A stretch of DNA of 64,000 nucleotides from Gammaproteobacteria bacterium HGW-Gammaproteobacteria-3 (GTDB lineage: Bacteria > Pseudomonadota > Gammaproteobacteria > Methylococcales > Methylomonadaceae), in NCBI GenBank assembly GCA_002843155.1, contig PGZD01000001.1, forward strand, positions 62,001 to 126,000. The letters run 5' to 3'. The notes below the pieces were generated by a model, which did not search any database, was not told the DNA's origin, and saw nothing but the letters and a program-made list of their open reading frames with translations. A program made the translations under genes and the position numbers. Positions 36,201 through 43,564 of the stretch are shown in pieces (position 1 is the stretch's first letter; the number at the start of each line of letters is the position of its first letter).

Positions 36201-36396
36201 TGATCCGCTGTTCGGTTTCCAAAGGCGAATAACCCGGTGCCGTCGTATTAATTTGTACCTGAACATTGGTGATGTCCGGCACGGCGTCGATGGGCAGAAT
36301 CGAGTAATTGAAAACACCGAGTCCTGCCATACCCAGTACGGCCAGGATAACCAGCCAGCGATGCTCGATCGCTAAACGAATGAGTCGTTCAAACAT
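33214..36396 (-). CDS. czcA: CzcA-type RND divalent-cation efflux pump
   Basis: A 1060-residue HME-RND transporter. The TM4 motif reads LDFGVIIDGAVVIVEN, the DFGxxxDGA form found in pumps for Zn2+, Co2+ and Cd2+. The three methionines that define CusA are replaced (AIQAMRIPG, PMPPNISDG, RFNELISG), so copper/silver specificity is unlikely. Twelve transmembrane helices and two periplasmic loops are evident. ATG 36396 has AGGAG 7-8 bases upstream. It lies between czcB and the P1B ATPase. Confidence 0.93.
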   Translation of the reverse strand: MFERLIRLAIEHRWLVILAVLGMAGLGVFNYSILPIDAVPDITNVQVQINTTAPGYSPLETEQRITYPIETVMAGLPHLEQTRSLSRYGLSQVTVIFQDGTDVYFARQLVNQRIQEAKDKLPAGITPAMGPISTGLGEIYLWIVEAQEGAKKPDGSPYTATDLREIQDWIIKPQLRNVPGVTEINSIGGYAKQYQVAPIPEKLASYGLTLQDIVTALDRNNNNVGAGYIEKRGEQYLIRAPGQVHSMEDIRNIILGNVQGVPIRIRDVGEVEIGRELRTGAATENGREMVLGTVFMLIGQNSRAVSQAVDKKMTEINRTLPEGVQAVTVYDRTVLVDKAINTVKKNLTEGAILVIVILFLFLGNIRAAIITAMVIPLSMLFTFTGMVTYQVSANLMSLGALDFGVIIDGAVVIVENCVRRLAHAQEQQGRSLTRSERFHEVFTASKEARRALLFGQLIIMVVYLPIFALTGVEGKMFHPMAFTVVIALVGAMILSVTFIPAAVALFIGDKVAEKENVVMLSAKRIYAPVLDSVMSNKPVILTLAVVAVILSGLLATRMGSEFVPSLNEGDFAIQAMRIPGTSLSQSVAMQQQIEQALKQQFPEIERIFARTGTAEIASDPMPPNISDGYIMLKPREQWPEPGKSRDDLLAAIQAAANKLPGNLYEFSQPIQLRFNELISGVRSDVAVKVFGDDMDVLNDTATEISAVMEAIPGASEVKVEQTTGLPMLTLNIDRDKTSRYGLNVGDVQDAVATAIGGTEAGTLFEGDRRFDIIVRLPENLRSNLDAINRLPISLPHGQNRDGRTSYIPLAEVASLEMAPGPNQISRENGKRRIVISANVRGRDIGSFVAEAEQKLQQKVKIPSGYWTSWGGQFEQLQSAAHRLQIVVPVALILVFTLLFMMFGNAKDGLLVFSGIPFALTGGLVALWLRDIPMSISAAVGFIALSGVAVLNGLVMIAFIRGLRDEGMSLDKAIVEGALTRLRPVLMTALVASFGFVPMAIATGTGAEVQRPLATVVIGGILSSTMLTLLVLPILYWFAHRQDQPVSPMIPGIPQIDSNEG

Positions 36397-36414
36397 GATG
36401 CGAACTCCTGGAGA

Positions 36415-37944
36415 TCAATGCGAATGCTCGGCACTGCTTTTGCCTTGCTCGGATTTAAGGACGAAGCTGCCATTGGCAGCGTATTCGGTACCAGGCATGA
36501 GTCCTGTCACGATCTCGGTGACTTTGCCATCTGATAGGCCGGTGGTGATGGGTTGAGCAATAAAGCCGCCGGGTACGCGAATAAAAATCGTCGGCTTGTT
36601 TTTGATCATCTGGATGGCATCGGCGGCGACCGCGACCGGCACTTCACTTTCCTTGGTAGGCAGTTCGACCGTGATAAACAATCCAGGTCGCCAGGCCATC
36701 TGCGGATTGTCCAGCGTCACGCGAGCCGTAGCGGTACGGGTTTGTTTGCCCATCAATGCGCCCACATAAGACAACGTACCGGTTGCCGAAGAATCGAACG
36801 CCGTGGCCTTGATGTTGACCTGTTTGCCGACTTGCACGACATTGAGATCCTTCGCCGAGACGATAATTTCGGCCCAGACGGAGGATAAGTCAGTGATGGT
36901 GAAAATGCTGGCATCTTCCTTGACCGCTTCTCCCATGGCGATGTGTTTCTCGACCACCATGCCGTCGAACGGGGCGCGAATTTCGTAACGATTGAGTGAG
37001 CCGCCGCTGGCCGACACGGCAGGACTTGCGCCGAGTGCTATCAATTTCTGTTGGGCATTATGAACGGCGATTTCCATTTCCTGCATTGCTTGCCGGGCTT
37101 GTTGGTAGTCTTGCTCCGCCGAGATTTTGTCCTCCCATAAGTGCTTTTCCCTCGCAAAGGTAGAGCGGGCTAACTCCAATCGCCTTTGTGCCGACAACAA
37201 TTCACTACGCTGCTCGGACAACACCGTACTGGCAATCACGGCGATGACCTGACCTTGTTTGACTTGCTGGCCCAGGTTGGCGGAAATGCTCTCCACCACA
37301 CCGGCCAAACGCGGCACCACATGAGACGTCTTATCTTCATTGAAGCGAATTTCACCCGGTAGGGTGACAGAGCTTGTGATGTGCGCTGCACCTGCGGTCT
37401 GAATCGAGATACCGGTTTCGGCGATTTGCTGATCGCTCAAGGTTACTTTGCCTTCTTCTTTACTGAAAGCAAACTGAAACGTCTGACCATCATGCCTTGC
37501 CGTCACGTTCGCTTCAAAGACATGGGGCTCATCGATAGCCTGGATACTCTGCCAATACGCTTTTTCAGGCGCAAACTCGATGCGCTGTTGCTCGCCGCTC
37601 GGGCGCTTTAGTTGCACGGAGAGTTGATCGGCAACGGGCTGAAGCGGTTTATCCTGATTGAACGGATAAACGCGAAAGTGCGGTTCACCACCTTCCTCGC
37701 TGAGCAGGATTTCCAGCTTAAAGTCACCGTCGCTGTAAACAGCGCCGCCGTGCGGGCCTTGGGCTTGTTTGGCGTCATCGGCATGTTCGGCGCTATCGAC
37801 TTTAGCCGCTGCATGGTTTTCTTCGCCGTGTTCCTCGCCTTCGGGCATCGATTTGTCGATGCTCAGAATAAATAAGCCAAGCAAGAGGCCGACCACAATA
37901 ATCGCGACGATAGCGGTCCATTGTTTTTTGTTAATCGTGTTCAT
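36415..37944 (-). CDS. czcB: CzcB-type periplasmic adaptor
   Basis: A 509-residue membrane-fusion protein. It has an N-terminal anchor (residues 9-28), then a His/Glu-rich linker (GEEHGEENHAAA, SAEHADD) and a CzcB-type extra domain beginning GPHGGAVYSDGDFKLEILLS. The hairpin and barrel domains follow (GEIRFNEDKTSHVVPRLAGV, GQQVKQGQVIAVI, APFDGMVVEKHIAMGEAV). The C-terminus is SSAEHSH. It joins CzcA to CzcC across the periplasm. GAGG precedes ATG 37944, which overlaps the czcC stop by four bases. Unlike the two CusB proteins it lacks the YRHPMNP-type repeats. Confidence 0.92.
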   Translation of the reverse strand: MNTINKKQWTAIVAIIVVGLLLGLFILSIDKSMPEGEEHGEENHAAAKVDSAEHADDAKQAQGPHGGAVYSDGDFKLEILLSEEGGEPHFRVYPFNQDKPLQPVADQLSVQLKRPSGEQQRIEFAPEKAYWQSIQAIDEPHVFEANVTARHDGQTFQFAFSKEEGKVTLSDQQIAETGISIQTAGAAHITSSVTLPGEIRFNEDKTSHVVPRLAGVVESISANLGQQVKQGQVIAVIASTVLSEQRSELLSAQRRLELARSTFAREKHLWEDKISAEQDYQQARQAMQEMEIAVHNAQQKLIALGASPAVSASGGSLNRYEIRAPFDGMVVEKHIAMGEAVKEDASIFTITDLSSVWAEIIVSAKDLNVVQVGKQVNIKATAFDSSATGTLSYVGALMGKQTRTATARVTLDNPQMAWRPGLFITVELPTKESEVPVAVAADAIQMIKNKPTIFIRVPGGFIAQPITTGLSDGKVTEIVTGLMPGTEYAANGSFVLKSEQGKSSAEHSH

Positions 37945-39302
37945 GGTGATACCTCGGGTTGGCTGTCCGCCACTGTCTCGTTCATATTGCTGCCGACCAA
38001 ACGTTCCACGTTGGCCACGGACTTGTGATATTCGGCCAAAGCCAGTAAATACTGATTTTTAGCGCCGAACAGGGTGCGCTGTGCATCCAGTACGTCCATA
38101 AAACTGAATTTACCCAAGCGGTAGCCTTCGCGAGCGGCGTCATAAGCACTTTGGGCGCCCGGTAAAATATCTTGCTGCAAGGTGATGATTTCGGAATGAG
38201 CGGTATCCAGGGCTTGATAGGCGGTGTTCAATGCCGTGGCGATGCGGACCTCAGTGCTACGCAATTCGTCTTCCGCTTTGGTCAATCGATGCTCGGCTTC
38301 TTGAACACGGCCTTGATTGCGGTCGAAAACCGGCAATGGCACCGAAAAACCAACGACTAAGGCGTAATCATTGGGCATCAGATATTTACTGGCACCCACG
38401 GTCGCGGTGACATCTGGGATGGCTTTGGACTTTTCCATCGTAATCAATGCCTGACGTTGGGTGATTTCGGTGGCCCAACGGGCTAAATCCGGATTTTTAG
38501 AGAGGCGTTGCGCCAATGAGTCTAGGGAAGCCGGCGCTTGTATGCTTTCCAAATTACCGCTCACCATCTCAAAGCGCGGTGTCGTGCTGCCCCAGCCGGC
38601 GGCTAAACGCTTGCGGGCGGCTTCCAGTTCTTTCTGAGCTCGCATCAGCTCAATTTGCACAGAAGCGCGAGCAACTTTAGCCTTGGTTTCTTCAACGGGC
38701 GATACCTTGCCTGCCTGCACTCGCGCAGAGGTCGTGACCGTTGTCTGATTAGCCAATTCATGAATTTGCTGTGTTAGCGTCAAGCGCTGTTGGGCGGCCA
38801 ACACGTCAATAAATGCCTGCGTAACTTGAGTGAGTACATCGGCTCGTTTGGTTTCGTAATCCCAATCGGCTAATTGCTTGGTTAGCGAGGCGGCTTCCAT
38901 GCGAGCGGCGCGCTTACCGCCCAATTCGATCAATTGACTCAGCTCCAAGGTGACGACATCGCCGTCGAAACCCTTGATGACCTGATTTCCAAAGTTTGCC
39001 GCATTGGCATTGAAGGTGGGATTGGGAAACAAACCCGCTTGGAGGGTGGCGGCTTCCTGTGCTCGGCTCTCCCAGGAAAAAGCGGATAGCTCGGGGTTCT
39101 GGGTTAGCGCTAGGGCAAGCGCTTGAGACAAAACCAGGGAACCGGTCGGTTCCTCAATGGCTTGCCGACTGGAACCGTTTGCACCCAGATCGCCTGATTG
39201 TGCCGGCAATAGCGTGTCGTCTGCCGGACTCGCATCGACCGAGCCGGCAGTAATCAATAAACACAGTGCAACGCCAAGTGGCCGCACATAATTTGAGAAC
39301 AT
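37941..39302 (-). CDS. czcC: CzcC-type outer-membrane factor
   Basis: A 453-residue TolC-family channel with a signal peptide ending near VDASPAD and two OEP repeats (ALTQNPELSAFSWESRAQEA, TFNANAANFGNQVIKGFDGD, GYRLGKFSFMDVLDAQRTLF). The LELSQLIELGGKRAAR motif is typical of the CzcC subgroup and differs from the SQAIPFPGKL motif of the cus channels. GGAG is present ahead of ATG 39302. First gene of czcCBA, with a small membrane-protein gene 90 bases upstream on the same strand. Confidence 0.92.
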   Translation of the reverse strand: MFSNYVRPLGVALCLLITAGSVDASPADDTLLPAQSGDLGANGSSRQAIEEPTGSLVLSQALALALTQNPELSAFSWESRAQEAATLQAGLFPNPTFNANAANFGNQVIKGFDGDVVTLELSQLIELGGKRAARMEAASLTKQLADWDYETKRADVLTQVTQAFIDVLAAQQRLTLTQQIHELANQTTVTTSARVQAGKVSPVEETKAKVARASVQIELMRAQKELEAARKRLAAGWGSTTPRFEMVSGNLESIQAPASLDSLAQRLSKNPDLARWATEITQRQALITMEKSKAIPDVTATVGASKYLMPNDYALVVGFSVPLPVFDRNQGRVQEAEHRLTKAEDELRSTEVRIATALNTAYQALDTAHSEIITLQQDILPGAQSAYDAAREGYRLGKFSFMDVLDAQRTLFGAKNQYLLALAEYHKSVANVERLVGSNMNETVADSQPEVSP

Positions 39303-39392
39303 GGAAAATTTCTCCGTAGCATAGAGGGAACGTCAACACGGACACAGGTGAACCTGCGCCTTCGGCTGGTGAGTTGCAGCTAGGAGAAGTGG

Positions 39393-39848
39393 CTAAATCA
39401 GTAAAACGGTACTGCGAAGGGCGAGTAGTCGGGAATCGGTAAACGGCGGGTCGAAAAATGCCGGCTGCCGAATAACGACTTTGGCATAAAGGACTAGCAG
39501 TGAGATCAGGAAAAATACCGGTAAAAGTCCAATATCAATCGCTATTTTTAATAAATTCGTCAATTGTAGGGGGATGTGATCATCACCATCGATAGGAATG
39601 TCAGTGCAAGGTGACGAGCAGGGATCATCGTCATTGCTCGTAAGAGCATTGGTCTCGTCGTTGAAACGAGTGACAACAGTTAAACTTACGGATTGGTCTT
39701 TTCCATTCTTCTCTACAGCGACATGACCATCAGCACCAAAACATAGCACAAAGGCCGACACATCTCGATGGCCCAGGCCAAAATGACCAAGCACCGCGAG
39801 TATCAGCACAATAGAGAGCCAAATTTTAGAGTGTCGCAAAGCATTCAT
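39393..39848 (-). CDS. Small membrane protein heading the czc operon
   Basis: A 151-residue protein: basic start, signal/anchor helix (residues 9-25), a polar loop with one Cys before and three acid-flanked Cys/Asp (NDDDPCSSPCTDIPIDGDDH), then a second hydrophobic helix and a short tail. No family recognised, though length and the acidic Cys motif fit a periplasmic metal-facing loop. It lies on the same strand directly before czcC. Comparable positions before the two cusC genes are held by other small exported proteins with Cys and His, though these share little sequence. Confidence 0.6.
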   Translation of the reverse strand: MNALRHSKIWLSIVLILAVLGHFGLGHRDVSAFVLCFGADGHVAVEKNGKDQSVSLTVVTRFNDETNALTSNDDDPCSSPCTDIPIDGDDHIPLQLTNLLKIAIDIGLLPVFFLISLLVLYAKVVIRQPAFFDPPFTDSRLLALRSTVLLI

Positions 39849-39989
39849 TTTTTAAAGCTACACCAAATGAATCTAAATGACAATGACTTAACTGTTTTTT
39901 AGTATTTCGTGGTTTTGAGACCTAACAGGCTGTTGAAGAACGTATGTATATTTCACGCTGAGGCAGAATTTTCAGAGGCGATGTAAACA

Positions 39990-40300
39990 ATGATGAATTC
40001 GAATTCGTTGAAAATTACAGTCAATACAATGGCAGACTCGCAAGCGGCATTGGCTACAAGCCGTTTCATTCATCGAAAAATTCTGACTCGTTTATGTCTT
40101 GGATGACTTTTTCTTAGTGTGACAATCGGCGGCACTGTCTTGTTTGCCCAGTATGTTTTGGCGGGTGCCTGAGAATTTGGCGATGCGTTGGAAGAACGTT
40201 AGAAACCCTATCAGATGGTGACCAATCAGATATTGAAAAAAGCCAATAGGCATGCTAGCGTAATGACCTTAGTTTTTTTGGATAAAGTTTTTGTTGTCAA
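39990..40300 (+). pseudogene. Remnant of HD-GYP-like membrane protein N-terminus
   Basis: From ATG 39990 the frame reads TSRFIHRKILTRLCLG, a TGA where the paralogue has Trp, then LFLSVTIGGTVLF, further stops, and HASVMTLVFLDK. This parallels the first ~120 residues of the intact HD protein at 19031 (TNRFIHRKILTRLFLG-W-LFLSVTVGG, then HFLIVELYDRN). Three internal stops and loss of the HD domain show a dead gene. It lies just before the small exported protein and cus operon 2. Confidence 0.85.
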
Positions 40301-40716
40301 CGCTTCGTGCTCATCGCCATAGTCATTATCGGTCTATTTTGATTTTGGTAATGATGGTCAGCTGGCTATTCATGCTGGTGGCGTCGACGTGCGCCATGCC
40401 TATGCCGGTTCAGCTTCCTGCTGTTGATGCGATGCCGGTCGGCTGTTCAGAGTCCATGCATCACTCTGAGCAAACAAAACACTTTTCCTCGCAAGCTCAG
40501 GACTGCGTTCTTAAATCCTGCCCAGACTCTCAACCCAATCCGACTTTCAATATCAAAATCGATAAACCGGAAATCCCGTTGTTTATTGCATGTCTGGTAT
40601 GGTTAATCGGCTGTTTGTTTAGCTACCGCCCACCTCAACTGATATTCAATCGGATAAGGCCGCCTATTGGCAAGCCGATTCCGTTGTTTTATCGTTTTTG
40701 CACACTCCTGAATTAG
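40291..40716 (+). CDS. Small exported Cys/His protein heading cus operon 2
   Basis: An open frame of 141 codons from TTG 40291; ATG 40351 is the first methionine start and would give 121 residues with a shorter signal. A hydrophobic signal (ILILVMMVSWLFMLVAS) is followed by a Met/Pro/His/Cys loop (CAMPMPVQLPAVDAMPVGCS, MHHSEQTKHF, DCVLKSC) and a second hydrophobic segment with a basic tail. Met, His and Cys are typical Cu(I)/Ag(I) ligands. It precedes cusC by 85 bases. No family recognised; the start is uncertain. Confidence 0.55.
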   Translation: MLSTLRAHRHSHYRSILILVMMVSWLFMLVASTCAMPMPVQLPAVDAMPVGCSESMHHSEQTKHFSSQAQDCVLKSCPDSQPNPTFNIKIDKPEIPLFIACLVWLIGCLFSYRPPQLIFNRIRPPIGKPIPLFYRFCTLLN

Positions 40717-40801
40717 TCATTTCTCCCAGGTAACCCTCGCCTTGTTGGCGTGATAGAGCTTCATGCTTTGGCGTGAGCCTGTGTTTCCTTGTTTGGAGAA
40801 A

Positions 40802-42112
40802 ATGATGTACCCCTTGTTATACCCCTCGCCCCTTGATCGGGTGTCTTGGCCCTATTGGGCGCTCGGTTGCTATCTGATGATTTTCATCAGCATAGTCCAT
40901 GCCGATGAAACGATTTTATCCATTGAACAGGCCGTTCAACTAGCTCAGGCGGGCAATCCCGGTCTTGCTGAAATTAAAGCGCGCGCTGAGGCACTGGCGG
41001 CTATTCCTTCGCAGGAAGGTGCGCTTCCAGACCCAACGCTTAATTTCGATACACTGAATGTCCCAACCAGTAGCTTCAGTCTTCACAAGGAAGACATGAC
41101 CATGATGGATGTCGGCGTCAGTCAGACAATTCCCTTTCCGGGTAAGTTGGCCTTGAAGGAACAAGCGGCGGAACAGGAAGCCCTGGCCGCTGCCGATTCG
41201 GTAGATGTCGCCCGTTTGCGTCTGGTTCGTGATGTCAAACAGGCCTGGTGGCGCTTGTTCTATTACGATCGAGCAATCAATGTCATTGCCGAAAGCGAAC
41301 AATTTTTTCAGCAACTGATCGATACCGCCCAATCCCGCTACAAAGCGGGTCAGGGGCAACAGCAGGATGTGCTGCTGGCCCAATTGGAACTCTCGAAACT
41401 CAAGGATGAAAAAATCGAGCTGATCAGCATGCGCCACAGTACCGGTATTCAGCTCAACACATTGCTTAGCCGCAACTCCGATACCTTGATAAAACTGCCT
41501 GACCAAGCCGAGATCAAAACCCCGGTCTTGGTGGTTGCGGATTTGCAAACACAAGCCATGGAACATAGCCCGCTGTTTGAGCAGCATCGCAAAATGCTCG
41601 GTGCCGCCAAGACCCGCATTGAAATCGCCGAAAAGGATTTCTATCCCGATCTGACACTGGGTGCGGGTTATGCAGTCAGGCAAAACACGCCGTCCAGCGA
41701 ATCGCGTAGCGATTTTGCCAGTGTCAAACTCAGTATCAATTTGCCAATCTATGCCGAGCAAAAACAGGCCAAGGCGGTCGATCAACGCAATAGTGAATTA
41801 TTGCAGGAGCAGTACGCCTTGCAGGACGAGCACAACAAAGTCCATGGTGAAATTGCTGCCAATACCGCCCAATACCTGCATGCAAAACAGCGGTTAGCGT
41901 TATTCGAGCATGAAATCATTCCTCAAGCGCAGCAGACTGTCAGCTCTTTGATGGCCGGGTATCCCGTCGGCAAAGCTGACTTCAGTAACTTGCTCCGCAC
42001 CCAGCTGAGCTTGTTTCAGTATCAAAGCCAATATTGGAAATCATTGGTCGAAACCCAGCAATTGCTGGCGGAATTATCGAATTTAATTGGCGAGGAACTG
42101 ACTCATGACTAA
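40802..42112 (+). CDS. cusC: CusC/CzcC-like outer-membrane factor, operon 2
   Basis: A 436-residue TolC-family channel. The signal region runs to about HADETIL, and the body carries GVSQTIPFPGKLALKEQA and RYKAGQGQQQDVLLAQLELS, close to the channel at 5337 (both also share AAIPSQEG and LPDP near the N-terminus). Tandem ATGs at 40802/40805 follow GGAG. The stop overlaps cusB by eight bases. First core gene of the second cusCBA set. Confidence 0.88.
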   Translation: MMYPLLYPSPLDRVSWPYWALGCYLMIFISIVHADETILSIEQAVQLAQAGNPGLAEIKARAEALAAIPSQEGALPDPTLNFDTLNVPTSSFSLHKEDMTMMDVGVSQTIPFPGKLALKEQAAEQEALAAADSVDVARLRLVRDVKQAWWRLFYYDRAINVIAESEQFFQQLIDTAQSRYKAGQGQQQDVLLAQLELSKLKDEKIELISMRHSTGIQLNTLLSRNSDTLIKLPDQAEIKTPVLVVADLQTQAMEHSPLFEQHRKMLGAAKTRIEIAEKDFYPDLTLGAGYAVRQNTPSSESRSDFASVKLSINLPIYAEQKQAKAVDQRNSELLQEQYALQDEHNKVHGEIAANTAQYLHAKQRLALFEHEIIPQAQQTVSSLMAGYPVGKADFSNLLRTQLSLFQYQSQYWKSLVETQQLLAELSNLIGEELTHD

Positions 42113-43562
42113 GCAAGCCATTCTGGTCAGTATATTGACCATGATCATCGGAATCGCCGGCGGCTTTTGGCTGGCGAATAAGCCGCAATCCATGGAAAAG
42201 ACTGTGTCGGTCGCAGAGCATAAACCACGGTTTTATCGGCATCCGATGAATCCAAAAGTGACGTCTTCGACACCAGCAAAGGATGAAATGGGCATGGATT
42301 ATCTACCCGTGTATGCCGATGAACTTTCGCCGACATCCCAACCGAACAAAGGGCGCATTCTGTATTACCGCCACCCCATGGGGACCGCAGACACATCGCC
42401 GGTACCGAAAAAGGACGAAATGGGCATGGATTATCTGCCGGTTTACGAAGGCAAGGTAACGAGTTCTAAACTCTTGACGATCAGCCCCGAAAAAATCCAA
42501 AAGCTCGGCGTCAAAACCGAGAAAGTTCAATATCGGGATTTAGTGCGTTCTATCCGTGCGCCGGGCAGTATTCAAGTTGATGAGCGTCGGTTACATGTCA
42601 TCAATGCCAAATTCGAGGGCTGGATACAACGGTTGCTAGTTAATAGCACGGGACAAGCTGTCAAACGCGGTCAGCCATTATTGGAAGTCTACAGTCCTGA
42701 TCTACTCACGGCTCAACAGGAATATCTGATCGCCAAACAAGGCGAGGCGTCATTGCAACAGGCCAGTCCACAGGCGCTAGCCACCGCGCAGCAACTCACC
42801 CGTAATGCCTTAAAGCGGCTGAATTATTGGGATATAGGCCAGGCACAATTGCAACGTTTGCAAGAGCAGGATCGCGTGATCGAAACCCTGTCGTTGCAAT
42901 CGCCTGTCAATGGCGTCGTGATGGAGAAGCCAGCAGTAGACGGGATGCGTTTTATGCCGGGCGAAATATTGTTCCAGATTGCCGACTTGAGTCGGGTGTG
43001 GCTGATTGTCGATGTGTTCGAGCCCGATTTAGAGTGGGTCAAAATGGGTCAAGCGGTCGTCGTCGCTTTCAAAGCTTACCCCGATAAATCTTTTCAAGGG
43101 CAAGTGGGTTTTGTCTATCCCACGCTGAATACCGACACGCGCACCGTCAAAGTTAGAGTGGACATGGACAACGCGCAAGGTTTTCTGAGGCCTGGTCTAT
43201 ATGGTAGCGTTGAATTATTGACTTCCCAGCAACAGCACCGCGAGTTAAGTGTACCCGATTCGGCCATCCTCGATAGCGGTACACGGCAAGTGGTTCTGGT
43301 GCAAGAGGATGAAGGCCGGTTTGAACCGCGTCCGGTGAAAATTGGCCATCAGACGGGGGGATTCAGCGAAGTACTTGAGGGTTTGCAGGATGGCGACAAC
43401 GTAGTCACCCGCGCTAATTTCTTGATCGATGCCGAAAGCAATTTGAAAGCGGCGCTGGATAGTATGCGCAGCGTGGATCAGATGCCAGAATCCGAAGCTA
43501 CTCAGCCGGACACTCAGGCTATGCCGAGACATGATCACAATCAACATGCAGTGGAGAACTAG
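42105..43562 (+). CDS. cusB: CusB-like periplasmic adaptor, operon 2
   Basis: A 485-residue membrane-fusion protein. An N-terminal anchor (residues 5-24) is followed by two heavy-metal-binding repeats: FYRHPMNPKVTSSTPAKDEM with GMDYLPVY, and YYRHPMGTADTSPVPKKDEM with GMDYLPVY. The adaptor domains (GWIQRLLVNSTGQAVKRGQP, SPVNGVVMEKPAVDGMRFMP) come next, then a His-rich C-terminus (PRHDHNQHAVEN). HMBD repeats and the neighbouring CusA methionine triad support Cu(I)/Ag(I). GAGG precedes ATG 42105. Confidence 0.92.
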   Translation: MTKQAILVSILTMIIGIAGGFWLANKPQSMEKTVSVAEHKPRFYRHPMNPKVTSSTPAKDEMGMDYLPVYADELSPTSQPNKGRILYYRHPMGTADTSPVPKKDEMGMDYLPVYEGKVTSSKLLTISPEKIQKLGVKTEKVQYRDLVRSIRAPGSIQVDERRLHVINAKFEGWIQRLLVNSTGQAVKRGQPLLEVYSPDLLTAQQEYLIAKQGEASLQQASPQALATAQQLTRNALKRLNYWDIGQAQLQRLQEQDRVIETLSLQSPVNGVVMEKPAVDGMRFMPGEILFQIADLSRVWLIVDVFEPDLEWVKMGQAVVVAFKAYPDKSFQGQVGFVYPTLNTDTRTVKVRVDMDNAQGFLRPGLYGSVELLTSQQQHRELSVPDSAILDSGTRQVVLVQEDEGRFEPRPVKIGHQTGGFSEVLEGLQDGDNVVTRANFLIDAESNLKAALDSMRSVDQMPESEATQPDTQAMPRHDHNQHAVEN

Positions 43563-43564
43563 CC

